DNA from: Ligustrum vulgare
Taxonomy: Eukaryota; Streptophyta; Magnoliopsida; Lamiales; Oleaceae
Direction: 5' to 3'
DNA length: 64,000 nucleotides
NCBI GenBank assembly: GCA_963555705.1
Contig: OY743174.1
Span: 55,140,234-55,204,233, forward strand
Shown here piece after piece: positions 22,964 to 33,045 of the stretch. The number at the start of each line of letters is the position of its first letter. Within the stretch, counting starts at the first letter, position 1. The notes below the pieces were generated by a model. That model saw only the letters and a program-made list of their open reading frames with translations, made no database searches and had not been told where the DNA came from. Position numbers and translations under genes: made by a program.

Positions 22964-24405
22964 TGTATCTAAGCACAAATTAGCTTGAAGAATGACATTG
23001 TTTTCCTATGTAGCTGAATGAATTTTGGTCTATTGAGAATACTCTAGACGCAACTAAATTGGATATAGGATCATAGTTAGAAGCATCACCTCTAATCTAT
23101 TGGTCAAAAAGAGTATAGAAAAAAAGGAACATTTTGTAATTTAGAATAATGATAAGCACTAAAGTTAGTAATTATGCAGCTCAACAGCCTCGACAAATGT
23201 TATGAAGTGGGCAATTGAAGAAAAAACATAACGGCCTTGACCTATGGGGAACATGCAAACAATCAAAATCAAACTATGAATGCAAATCGTGTGAGACGTG
23301 CAAAATAAAAGAATATGTAACATCAACACATTTGGAACTTGTGAAAGAAAATCTCACCACAGCTCCAATACACAAAACTGCCTAATATTTTCATGACTGT
23401 CCAAACTTTTTAGCAACCACGCCAATTTCAAAACTACCAGGAACTCACACAACCTAATGCAAAGAGATTAGAATGTTCAAGAATATAAGTTTTGACAGAC
23501 AAGCCAACGTTAAAAAGTTAACCCTTATCAGTGTCGGTTCCGTGATTTTCGAGGTCTGAATCGAACGTCATAAATTAGGCCCCCCCAAAAGTTGTAGCAT
23601 GCATGTAAAATATATGTGTATTATGAAACTAATTGCTAAATTGTTAATTTAAATTATAACTGTAAAACATAAAAATATTATATTATAATCAAATATATAG
23701 CAAAATTGACAACGTTCTATATAATCAGTAAATACTATTCACCTTGCGGTTTTAAAGGTAAAAACATTAATCAATTTTGAATAATTTAGTTGTTCAACCA
23801 TTTCTTTCTCAATTGATAACATAGTCCGTCCATTCAATGTGTTTTGTGACATAGTTGATCGAAGATATTTCTTGATCAACCTCAACTTGACAACAATAAA
23901 TCTCACCCCCAAATCACCAACACCAAAACCCTTAAACACCATTACAAGCTAAGCAGTTTCAACTTCCTACACCACATGTCTACAACAATACACCTTCATC
24001 CTATATCAGTAATGGATTCTTTATAAAGTGGGTCATCATTCAGAAAATTAAAAATCAAGAAAACTGTCTCATCAGAGAGAAAATCAAACAGATTGAAATT
24101 GGGTTTACGGACAGGGATTGATTTTTACTTCTTCATTGCTAAAAATATTCAAAAATTCAATCAAGATCAAGATCAACATCTTTAGTAACACGTTACTCTA
24201 GCACAGGCATATCTCAAAAAGAAATCAGAAATTCAGAATCAATATTCACTATTCAAAAATCAAAATCAATGTAAATATACAATACAAACTGAAACTATAT
24301 AGTCACTGACTAAAATGGTGCGGCCAGTGTGTAGCGATAAACACTAACCAGTAACCAGCTGACCAGTGACCACCAGAAGGGGCCGTCACCGGTGAATTTT
24401 CGAGA
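22964..24405. other. intergenic DNA with one hAT relic
   Basis: AT-rich and without a supported gene apart from the relic at 23739-23880. A C-run at 23580-23587 follows TTAGG, a phrase seen in old hAT sequences. Confidence 0.45.
23739..23880 (-). pseudogene. hAT transposase C-terminal remnant
   Basis: The minus strand encodes RLIKKYLRSTMSQNTLNGRT, then MLSIEKEMVEQLNYSKLINV. This matches the C-terminal end of plant hAT transposases of the TTF/DUF4371 group (LRSTMSQERL...MLSIE). No catalytic part or ends found nearby. It is similar to the relic at 4401-4486. Confidence 0.6.
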
Positions 24406-24410
24406 CGTGA

Positions 24411-25287
24411 TGATGTGATCCAGACCATGGATACAAGCCCGCACAAAGATCCGTTGAAGATCAAAGGAGGACCGATGACTCGATTGCAAACAAAGAGGGC
24501 CAATGAAGCAATAGACAAGTTAGTTCAAGAAACAATGGCCAAAACAATGTTCGTTTCATCAAAAGAAGCAAGTTCCATGTTGGGACCGAGTCAAAACGAT
24601 GAGTGGATCAACATCATTCAAGCCGTCGAAGAAAATTGCAAAGTTTCAAAATTCACGGCCGTAACCCGTAATTCTTACAGCTGTGAAGAGCTCACTGCTG
24701 AAAATTGAGAAATTGAAGAAATTGGACTTACGGCCGTAAGAAGATTTTATCACGGCCGTAATGAAGCATCGGGTTAAAGAACGAGATTTTCAGAAATAAG
24801 AATTACGGCCGTAAATAATTATGTCACGGACGTAACTATTAAACAGAAACCAAGTTACGGCCGTAAAGGGAAGGGTCACGGCCATAAAAACATATACGCG
24901 TAATTTTAGGTTAATTTTTATTTCCTTATTTTTAGCTAGTAGTTTCCTAGTATAATTAAATCTCTTAACATGGTTTTTGACCATATTTATAGGGATGTAA
25001 TTTTCATTATTCATAGACAACTTTGATATTATTATTGAGAGGCAATTTGCTTTCAAACCTTATTCTTTATTGAATAAAATCCGAACTTGCGAGTTAATCT
25101 TGTTTGTTCAAATCTTGGGTGAGATTTATTTTCATTGTGATCAAGAGGTCAGCATATCTATTGATTGTGTTGGTTGCTTGGTTCAATTAATTTGAATCAA
25201 TCTCGAAATCGTGATTCTTTAGCGTTCTTGGGTCGATTCCAATAATTTGTGGGTTGCGTAGCTACAATTGCTACGTGGTTTGCATCA
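24411..25287 (+). repeat. left (5') LTR of gypsy element A
   Basis: 877 bp, TGATGTGATCC to GGTTTGCATCA. It holds eight copies of a YACGGCCGTR palindrome between 24653 and 24887. A promoter is expected here; the phrase TATTTATAGGGATG (near 24984) is a candidate TATA region. Confidence 0.92.
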
Positions 25288-26025
25288 TCTGGTATCAGAG
25301 CTTAGGCTCCAAAAATCAAGGTTATATCTTTATTTTGTTTTCTTGAGTCTTCTTTAATCTTGTTCTTCGTGTTCTTTTAGTTCTTGAGTCTTTAATCAAA
25401 AAAGTGTCAAAAAAAAATTCAATAGTCGTTATTTCCTTCGTTTGTTATCCAAATTAAATTTCATTTGTTTCGTCTTTCTCGAAGTTGAATTTTCGAGAAA
25501 TCTAAAAAAAAAAAAAAAAAAAAAAAGCTGTTATTTGATTTCAAGAAATATATTCTTGACTCAATCTTAGTTTCCATAAAAAGTGTCAAGTTCTATATCG
25601 AGTCAAATTCCATTCTCTAAAGGTCTTCTTCAAGTTTTCCAAACAGTTCATAAAATTTTCACTCTTACTCGATTTGAATCATTCGGGCTTAAACTTGTTT
25701 GAGTTCGGGTTCTTTCTTTGAAGCAATTGGGGTGAAAGCCATTGAGTGGGAAAAGGCAGAGAGGTGAGATCAATAGAGGGTAAAAGCCAAATTTGAGTGA
25801 TACATGAGCGAAATACACGTGAGGCATATAATATTTAGTTTTAGGATGTCTGAACAATCTTCTACTACAAAAAACAACGATCGAGTCAATAGACGGAAGA
25901 GATGGTACAACGGTTTGAGCGGTTGGTTGGGGATGTGTTAGGTAGGTTAGAAAGGCTTGAGTAACCTCAAGAAGTGCCTAATGCTCGTAGGCAAGGTGGG
26001 CAAGGTCGTAGAGTAGAGGGAATCG
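25288..26025 (+). other. leader and broken gag start of element A
   Basis: Primer-binding site at 25290-25301, then an A-run (25505-25526). A likely original gag start is ATG 25847, whose frame breaks within about 30 codons; MVQRFERLVGDVLGRLERLE continues in another frame from about 25901. Confidence 0.55.
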
Positions 26026-27390
26026 ATGAGAATGAAGAAGGTAGTGATTTTGACGATGGGGGCAATTGTGGATAGAGTAGTTAGGCATGGAAGAAGGGAT
26101 AGAGATCTTGGTGGCGATAGAATGGATGGTAGTTTGAGCAATATCAAAATGAAAATTCCGTCATTCAAGGGTAGGAATGATCCGGAAGCATATCTAGAAT
26201 GGGAGAAGAAGATGGAATTAATTTTCAATTGCTACGCTTATTCGAAAGAGAAAAAGGTTAAGGTAGCTGTACTTGAATTCTCCGATTACGCTATTACTTG
26301 GTGGGATCAATTGGTGACTTCTAGGAGGAGGAATCGCGAGAGACCCATTAGTACTTGGGATGAATTAAAAGCTATCATGAGAAAGAGGTTTGTTCCTAGT
26401 CATTACCATTGGGAGCTTCATCAAAAATTACAAAGTCTATACCAAGGATCAAAGAGTGTGGAGGATTATCATAAGGAGATGGAGATGTTGATGATTAGAG
26501 CTAATGTAGAAGAGGATAGGGAGGCTACGATGGCTCGATTTTTGAATGGGTTGAATAGGGATATAGCTAATGTGGTTGAACTGCAACATTATTTGGAGAT
26601 GGAAGATATGTTGCACATGGCTATAAAGGTGGAGAAGCAAATAAAGAAAAAGGGAACAGCAAGGTATCAATCTGGTTCTAATTCTTCTTGGAAGCCGAAG
26701 TGGGATAGTAAAGGAGATGGGGCTGTTTCTAAAGGGAAGTTTGAAGCACCAAAAGGGAAGTTTGAGGCACCAAAAGGGAAGGAGGAACAAGCTAATAAAC
26801 TCGTACCTAAAGGGGAACCTCAACCATCTAGGAGTAGAGACATTCAATGCTTCAAATGTTTGGGGAGAGGACATGTGGCATCTCAATGTCCTAATAGGCG
26901 AGTGATACTTGTGCGGAAGGATGGAGCCATGGAGAGTGATAGTAAGGAAGAGGATTATAGCGATATGCCGGCGTTGGAGGAAATATGTGATGATGAGGAT
27001 GTGTTATCCGGGGAGCATGGCGAGTTATTAGTGGCAAGGAGAGCTATTAGTGCTCAAATCAACACGGATGATTTGGAACAACAACGAGAGAACATATTCC
27101 ATACACGATGTCGCATTAATAACAAGGTATGTAGTATGATTATTGATGGTGGTAGTTGCACTAACGTCGCTAGTACTATACTTGTTGAAAAATTAGGATT
27201 ACCTTTGTTAAAACACCCTAAACCTTATAGGCTTCAATGGTTAAATGATAGTGGAGAAATGAAGGTGAATAGGAGGGTGTTGGTGAGTTTTCTATTGGTA
27301 GCTACGTGGATAATGTTATGTGTGATGTGGTTCCTATGCATGTCGGGCACATTTTGTTGGGTAGGCCTTGGCAATATGATAGGAAGGTAA
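26026..27390 (+). pseudogene. gag and start of protease, element A
   Basis: 454 codons. A Retrotrans_gag domain lies at roughly residues 35-200 (IKMKIPSFKGRNDPEAYLEW, later FLNGLNRDIANVVELQ). A short duplicated GKFEAPK unit comes next, then a CCHC knuckle (CFKCLGRGHVASQC). The aspartic protease starts with IIDGGSCTNVAS (active-site D in DGG). The frame breaks inside the protease near 27290; the rest (CDVVPMHVGHILLGRPW) continues at 27306. The true N-terminus lies upstream in another frame, so the protein cannot be made as one piece. Confidence 0.85.
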
Positions 27391-28239
27391 TGCATGATGG
27401 GTATAAAAATAGGTATAGCTTTACCAAAGGGGGAAAAACCATTACACTTGCACCATTGACGCCGTCACAAGTGTATGAAGATCAAATAAAATTGAAAAAT
27501 GATGAAGAAAAAAGAGTGAGGGAAAATGAGAGAAAGAGAGTTGAGGCCACGACCTCAGAAAAATGAGAGGAAAAGAGAGTTGGAGCCACGACTCCAGAAA
27601 AAGGAGAGGCGAGAGAAAAAAGGAGTGTTGGGGTACATACTTCAGAAAAAGGAGAGGGATCGAAGAGTGCCAGAAAAGAAAGAAAAACGAGTTTCTATAC
27701 AAAAAGGAGTGAAGTCAAGAAAGTATTTATGGAAAAATGAACAATGGTCCTTTTATTGTACAAGGATTCATTTCTTGCCTTTAATGAAACTAACAAATCC
27801 CTCCCTAGTTTGGCTATTTCTTTATTACAGGAATTCGAGGATGTGTTTCCAGATGACATACCTAGTGGGTTACCACCCATTCGAGGTATTGAACATCAAA
27901 TTGATCTTGTACCTGGAGCAGTCATTCCAAATCGCCCCGCTTATCGTAGTAACCCCGAGGAGACGAAGGAGCTTCAAAGGCAAGTGGAGGACTTGATGAG
28001 CAAAGGGTATATAAGGGAAAGTATGAGTCCATGTGCCGTCCCCGTGGTACTTGTACCCAAAAAGGAAGGGACTTGGAGAATGTGTGTTGATTGTAGGGCC
28101 ATTAACAACATAACGGTAAAATATCGTCATCCTATTCCTAGGTTAGATGATATGTTGGATGAATTGCATGGCTCTAGCATATTTAGTAAAATTGACCTTA
28201 AGAGTGGTTATTATCAAATTCGAATGAAAGAAGGAGATG
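27306..28239 (+). pseudogene. protease end and first half of RT, element A
   Basis: One reading frame with two nonsense codons (TGA at 27564-27566 and 27738-27740). It covers the protease C-terminus (HILLGRPWQYDRK), a charged linker with repeats of RVxATTxEK, and the RT start (LQEFEDVFPDDIP, YRSNPEETKELQ, SPCAVPVVLVPKK, DCRAINNITVKYRHPIPRLD, FSKIDLKSGYYQIRM). It is cut after the GD codons by element B. The frame resumes without shift at 33857. Confidence 0.85.
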
Positions 28240-29045
28240 TGATGCGAACCCCTTCGGTGCGTTGACCGAAAATTCCCACAACAATTTTAATACCAACCCA
28301 AGAAAGCTAAAGTGGTAAATAAATAGATAAACACCTTAACCCAAGTTTAAATCTAACTCAAAATTCAAGGATTAAACTAACCCTAGCCCAATGGAGAGAA
28401 TTAAACAAATTCCAAGGTGGCGGAAATAAACAACGACACAAGAATAATAATACTCAAGCAAAGTTGATTAAATTCCAAGAAGATAACAAGATCAAAGAGG
28501 TTTAACCTTACCTCAAGAAGGGGGTCTTCAAGACCTAGCTCTCAAGAGCAATTTTCTTAACATCCAAAGTTATCTTTACAAATGAAAGAAAAAGAGTATA
28601 TAATGTACAAAATTGGGCAAAAGGTGCAAATTTCGAAAATTGCAACAAAACCCCGTTTTTGTGGAAATTGCAACAAAAACCCCGCTATTTCATTTCGGAG
28701 GACTTTCGGTCGACCGAAAGATAAGTTTCGGTCGACCGAACTTATTTCGGTCGATCTCATGGTCGACCGAAACAGGACTTTCGGTCGACCTCTACTCATC
28801 CGATACTGACTGAGGCTTGATTCAAAAAAACTCTGCAGACTTTCGGTCGACCGGAATTAGTTTCGGTCGACCGAAATTGGCTGTTTCCAATTTCGTCTTC
28901 TTTTTTGCTCCAACTTGATTCTCGACTTGCTTTTCTTGATTTATTCACATTGTTTAGCCTCGAATCTTGAACCTCTTCAACTTCGGATCTCGTCATGGGT
29001 CCCACGGGTACGTGCATCGAGGTTTGACTTTCCCGATTCTCATCA
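28240..29045 (-). repeat. left LTR (3' LTR) of element B
   Basis: 806 bp, starts TGATGCGAACC, ends CGATTCTCATCA. It holds an array of TTTCGGTCGACCGAAA palindromes (28703-28876). The pol-derived frame from the interior runs about 250 bp into this LTR and stops at 28796. Confidence 0.93.
28703..28876. promoter_or_regulatory. palindrome array in element B LTR
   Basis: Perfect or near-perfect palindromes around CGGTCGACCG at 28703-28720 (18 bp perfect), 28727-28740, 28841-28856 and 28861-28876 (16 bp perfect), with partial copies at 28745, 28761 and 28778. The same array occurs in the other LTR at 33509-33682. The position and density suggest protein-binding sites, but that is inference. Confidence 0.6.
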
Positions 29046-31144
29046 TCCCCTCCCTCTTGAAAAGGATTCGACCTCGAATCTTGCTTGAATGTACTATCGT
29101 GAAACTCCTTGAACTTTGATCTTGCAACATTGTGGATCACAGGTTCATGCGTTGAAGTTGGACCTTCCCGATTCTCATCATCTCCTCCATCTCGAAAGAG
29201 ATTCGACCTCGAATCGGCACCTACAATAAAAATAGAAAATTCAGACACAATAAATGTAACTGAAATTTCATACTCACCGTGCAAAGTCAATTTGTAGGCG
29301 TTGCCAAAAGCTTGAGATGTGCCAACACTGCAAAGTAGCAATTTGGATTTTATTTGATCGGGGGGTCGCTCCTTCCACGAATGGGAATACATCCAGCCGC
29401 CCGGGTCAAATGGAATATGCTTCCTACCATGGTTGGCATTGGAAATACATTGTATTCCAATTCCCCTGAATGGAAGCTCGAGCCTCCTGCAAAGGGGCTT
29501 AACCAAAGGTGCATTCTCGTGCCCACCTAAACCAACTCTTTCTTCGATAAACATGAGCATAAAGTTCAACAGAGTTAATAGGTTAAAGTCACAAGCAATT
29601 TTAAGTGGAGAAAACTTGCGATTATGATGAGCAATTAAACCGCAAGCAAATTTAACAACCACAAAATTAGCACCAACTTCGTGCAAATGCACGACCTCCT
29701 GAAAGAAAAGATTAGCTAGGTTGATGACCTTGTTGGTTTCATAGCATGCAATCAAACGTGACATTTTAATTCTTCTACCAACAATCACAAAAATAGCTTC
29801 ATCTTCTTTCTTTGTTCCAAGTAAACCCACTATAAAATTCATAGAAGTAGTACTCCCAGGTTTACTCATGATGGGTAAATATGTATGAAATTTTTGGGGA
29901 AAAAACTTAAGTTTAGCCATTTTACAAGTTCGGCATCTACTGCAAGTGCAAACATTCTCAACACCAATTTTCAAAATAGGCCAATAAAATTGATCACATA
30001 ATACCCCTAAAACCCTGTTGATTTTAAACCGCCCCATCAAACAACTATCACGTGCATCTCCCATTAGCAATTTGCACATGGCACATTTAAAAAGAAACAA
30101 TCCAATTTTCCAAAACAAATAATTATCATGCCCATAGAATTCATCAAAATATCGCTCACAACATGATTCATAAATGTTTAACAAATTTGGATTATTAACA
30201 TACATGCCCTTAACATGTTCAAAATAAAATGAGGGGGCATCAAGAAATGTTAGAAGTGAAGTCCTATTATCACCAAGACATCTCACTAAATTTCTCCCAT
30301 GGACTCCCCTAGCTAGCAATTTCTTTAGAGAGCAAATATGCACGTCAAGCATATTTTCACAAAATAAGGATTCAACATGTCCATGCAATGTACTATATGC
30401 AACATTTTCACACAAGGATTTGGTACTTATGCAATTGGGCACATGCAAAAAGTTGCATTTACAAATTAAGCACTCATCATGACAATGATCCCTACCACAT
30501 GTGACATTTTCACAAGTCAACAACACACTTATCAAATCTATATCAAGATCATACAACCCTCTAATGTATTCATAACACAATAACCCTGCATTTAAAGAAT
30601 GGTTAGGAGCATACCTCCTAGATGTTGCATTGGTTATCCCATTTTCTTTACCTCGGTTGTACTCGTTGTTGTAGGAAAATGTTTCCATGAATTTCTTCCA
30701 TAAGGCATGCTTTTGGAGTTCTTTGTTGCCTTGATAAGTTGGCCTCACAATTTCCTGCAACAAAGACATGACAAAACTAGGGAGGGAAGTGTTAAAGTAT
30801 TCAAGAGTAAAGAACATTTCGGGGTGATCTTTTCTCTCAATTTTCTTGGTAGCACTCATCACTTCCTCACCTTTTTCTGAGGTAGAATCCTCAACCCTTG
30901 GTTCTTTTCTCACCTCTCCTTTTTCTGGAGTCATGGCTCCAACTCTCATTGTCTCTCCTTTTTCTAGGGACGTGGCCCCAACTCTCTTGCTCTCATTTTT
31001 ATTTTCTTCAATTTTATCAATTGAAGGTTCTTTTGTTTTCCTATCCTCCCCTTCGTCCTCTTCTTTTTCCTTCTCCTTCTCCTTTTCTTCCTTGAATTCC
31101 TTCTTGAGCTTCATTTGGTCTTTGCATACTTCTTCCGAGCTCAA
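28796..31144 (-). CDS. 782-codon degenerate pol frame of element B
   Basis: Open throughout, though derived from a decayed pol. Residues 1-110 are a charged linker with RVGATSLEKGE-type repeats. At about 120-135, SLPSFVMSLLQEI marks where RT should begin; then comes a jump to the RNase H end (KFMETFSYNNEYNRGKENG), so RT is deleted. Residues 205-290 are a Cys-rich insert not found in element A. Residues 360-500 match integrase, but the zinc finger lacks its His pair, the first catalytic Asp is Asn (TSMNFIVG versus ISMDFVLG), and the Asp and Glu regions are missing. The end (from DSRSNPF) crosses into the LTR. The frame opens at a TTG; the first ATG is codon 11. Expression is untested; it may encode something with a structural role or nothing. 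Confidence 0.7.
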   Translation of the reverse strand: MSSEEVCKDQMKLKKEFKEEKEKEKEKEEDEGEDRKTKEPSIDKIEENKNESKRVGATSLEKGETMRVGAMTPEKGEVRKEPRVEDSTSEKGEEVMSATKKIERKDHPEMFFTLEYFNTSLPSFVMSLLQEIVRPTYQGNKELQKHALWKKFMETFSYNNEYNRGKENGITNATSRRYAPNHSLNAGLLCYEYIRGLYDLDIDLISVLLTCENVTCGRDHCHDECLICKCNFLHVPNCISTKSLCENVAYSTLHGHVESLFCENMLDVHICSLKKLLARGVHGRNLVRCLGDNRTSLLTFLDAPSFYFEHVKGMYVNNPNLLNIYESCCERYFDEFYGHDNYLFWKIGLFLFKCAMCKLLMGDARDSCLMGRFKINRVLGVLCDQFYWPILKIGVENVCTCSRCRTCKMAKLKFFPQKFHTYLPIMSKPGSTTSMNFIVGLLGTKKEDEAIFVIVGRRIKMSRLIACYETNKVINLANLFFQEVVHLHEVGANFVVVKFACGLIAHHNRKFSPLKIACDFNLLTLLNFMLMFIEERVGLGGHENAPLVKPLCRRLELPFRGIGIQCISNANHGRKHIPFDPGGWMYSHSWKERPPDQIKSKLLLCSVGTSQAFGNAYKLTLHGEYEISVTFIVSEFSIFIVGADSRSNLFRDGGDDENREGPTSTHEPVIHNVARSKFKEFHDSTFKQDSRSNPFQEGGDDENRESQTSMHVPVGPMTRSEVEEVQDSRLNNVNKSRKASRESSWSKKEDEIGNSQFRSTETNSGRPKVCRVFLNQASVSIG

Positions 31145-32181
31145 GATAGGATCACAACCTTTTTTTCATTCATTTTGAAGCTACACCGGTTCCTCCTCCT
31201 ATCAAGATTCACATTTCGCTCACATTGCCACGGTCTCCCCAAAATTATGTGAGTAGTGTGTAAGGGAACCACATCACATAATATTTTATCACTATAAGTA
31301 CCAATGTGAAAAGTAAGAAGAACTTGTTCACTTACCCTCACCTCCCCATAGTCGTTCAACCTTTGCAATAGATAAGGACTAGGATGCCTCATAACCGGTA
31401 ACCCAAATTTCTCTACCCTACTAGCACTCACCAAATTCGTGTCACTCTCCCCATCTATAATGAGACTACATGCCCTATCCCCCACAAGGCATCTAGTGTA
31501 GAAAGTATTTCCTCCATGCTTCTCCCTCTCATTATCATGGGCCAACAATTTTGGTAGCCTAGCATTCATCTCCTCCACTACTTCTCTCCTTTCACTACCT
31601 CCCTTCCTATGGGATGATGAAGTCTCCATTTGCATACTATCAATATTTTCATCAACTCCATTCCTATCTACCCACTCTCTTCTTCCTCTACCCTTTCTCC
31701 ATTCTTTTTCAACTTCCCCTTCATTATCATCCCTCCTATGGAATGATGGACTCTTCATTTTTGTTATATCAATATTATCATCAATTCCATCTCCACTCCT
31801 ACCTACCCATTCTCCTCTTTTCCTATGCATGCTCTCATTTTGTTTACTATCCCTCTCATCATCCCAAGCATCCCTTCTAATTTTCCTATTCAAACTCCCA
31901 TTTTGTTTTCTACCTCCATCCCTATACACTACGTCCCCAAGATTATCCATCACCCTTCTTCTACTACACATCATTTCTTCACCTCCCCTATTTGATGTAC
32001 TCTCCCCTCTTGTTCCTAAATTTTTCAACTCACCCCTACTTTCCTCCATTTGTCTAGCCATGGTGGTTGAAAGATTTTTCAACAAGTACTTCGAATCTTG
32101 AGTTTGAGAATTGAAAATGAACATGGTGTGCAAGTGTGAAAGTGTTCTCACAAGAAAATATTTCTCTCGTGTTTCACTCAA
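31141..32181 (-). CDS. 346-codon degenerate gag-protease frame of element B
   Basis: Starts at ATG (32179-32181). The N-terminal part is hydrophilic and Arg/Glu-rich; two segments (TKMKSPSFHRRDD and MQMETSSSHRKGG) look like copies of element A's IKMKIPSFKGRND, but the gag core and CCHC knuckle are missing. The C-terminal 130 residues match the protease: LIIDGESDTNLVSAS (element A has IIDGGSCTNVAS), later HIILGRPWQCER. The DGG to DGE change sits at the active-site loop. The stop overlaps the start of the next frame by 4 bp. The frame is undamaged although its enzyme parts look dead. Confidence 0.7.
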   Translation of the reverse strand: MSETREKYFLVRTLSHLHTMFIFNSQTQDSKYLLKNLSTTMARQMEESRGELKNLGTRGESTSNRGGEEMMCSRRRVMDNLGDVVYRDGGRKQNGSLNRKIRRDAWDDERDSKQNESMHRKRGEWVGRSGDGIDDNIDITKMKSPSFHRRDDNEGEVEKEWRKGRGRREWVDRNGVDENIDSMQMETSSSHRKGGSERREVVEEMNARLPKLLAHDNEREKHGGNTFYTRCLVGDRACSLIIDGESDTNLVSASRVEKFGLPVMRHPSPYLLQRLNDYGEVRVSEQVLLTFHIGTYSDKILCDVVPLHTTHIILGRPWQCERNVNLDRRRNRCSFKMNEKKVVILS

Positions 32182-33045
32182 ATTTGGCTTTTACCCTCTA
32201 TTGAGCTCACCACTCTTGCCTTTTTTCACTCAAAATCTCCTTTCTCAAGTTCTCCAAGGAAGGTAATCAACTAAACCACAAAGTATAATTCTTTTGGAGT
32301 TAAAGAAATCACCAACAAGGAAGAAGGAATTTATAACAAGTAGATACAAAAAGCAAGTAGAATTTATGTGCTTGCTAAACTCAAAAGGAACAATATTTAT
32401 GTGGGATAAGATGCTAGGATCACAATTTCAACAATGGGATTGAAAAACCACAAGTATTAGACAAGGCATATATGTAGAGCAAATAAGCACAAGAGTGTAA
32501 ATTTTGAATGAAGCAATTTATCAAACACCTTGTACTCAATCTTTGAATGACCTTGAATGGATAAAATGTGGATATATGATAACTCCCCAACAACACAATT
32601 GGGCAAGAAGTGAATGATCAACAATTATCCAATGGATGAAGTAAGTGATATATATAGAATAAAATGTTGATGACACTCTCAATAATGGGAATTGGATAGC
32701 CCCAAGTAATTAGCAATATATGGGTATTGAACAATAAAGCATAAGGGAGTATTTTTCTTTGGGACAATTTATCAAACACTTTGAATACACAATTTGGAAA
32801 GTGTAGGTTTTATAGTGAATGAATATGGAATTCTTCCCAACAACTCACAATCATTATACCCAATACATAGAATCAACAAATACACATGGATATATAGATT
32901 TTCCCCAAAATTTCTCAATTTTCGGATTTTTTTTTTTTTTTTTTTTCAATTTTCGGATTTCTCTTTTTTTTTTTTCACAATGACAAGAATAACAACAAGA
33001 AGTAAAGATAGGTTTACCAAATTAGAGCCAAGCTCTGATACCAAA
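32182..33045 (-). other. leader of element B with primer-binding site
   Basis: About 860 bp between the 5' LTR (right) and the gag-like start codon. Two related segments (around 32480-32600 and 32725-32850) share CAATTTATCAAACACYTT. Long T-runs lie at 32929-32946 and 32963-32975. The primer-binding site TGGTATCAGAGC (minus) adjoins the LTR at 33030-33042. Confidence 0.7.

Noticed and set aside
30846..32101. Plus-strand frames opposite the element B frames
   Set aside because: Low-complexity Ser/Phe/Leu-rich translations that mirror the charged minus-strand repeats.
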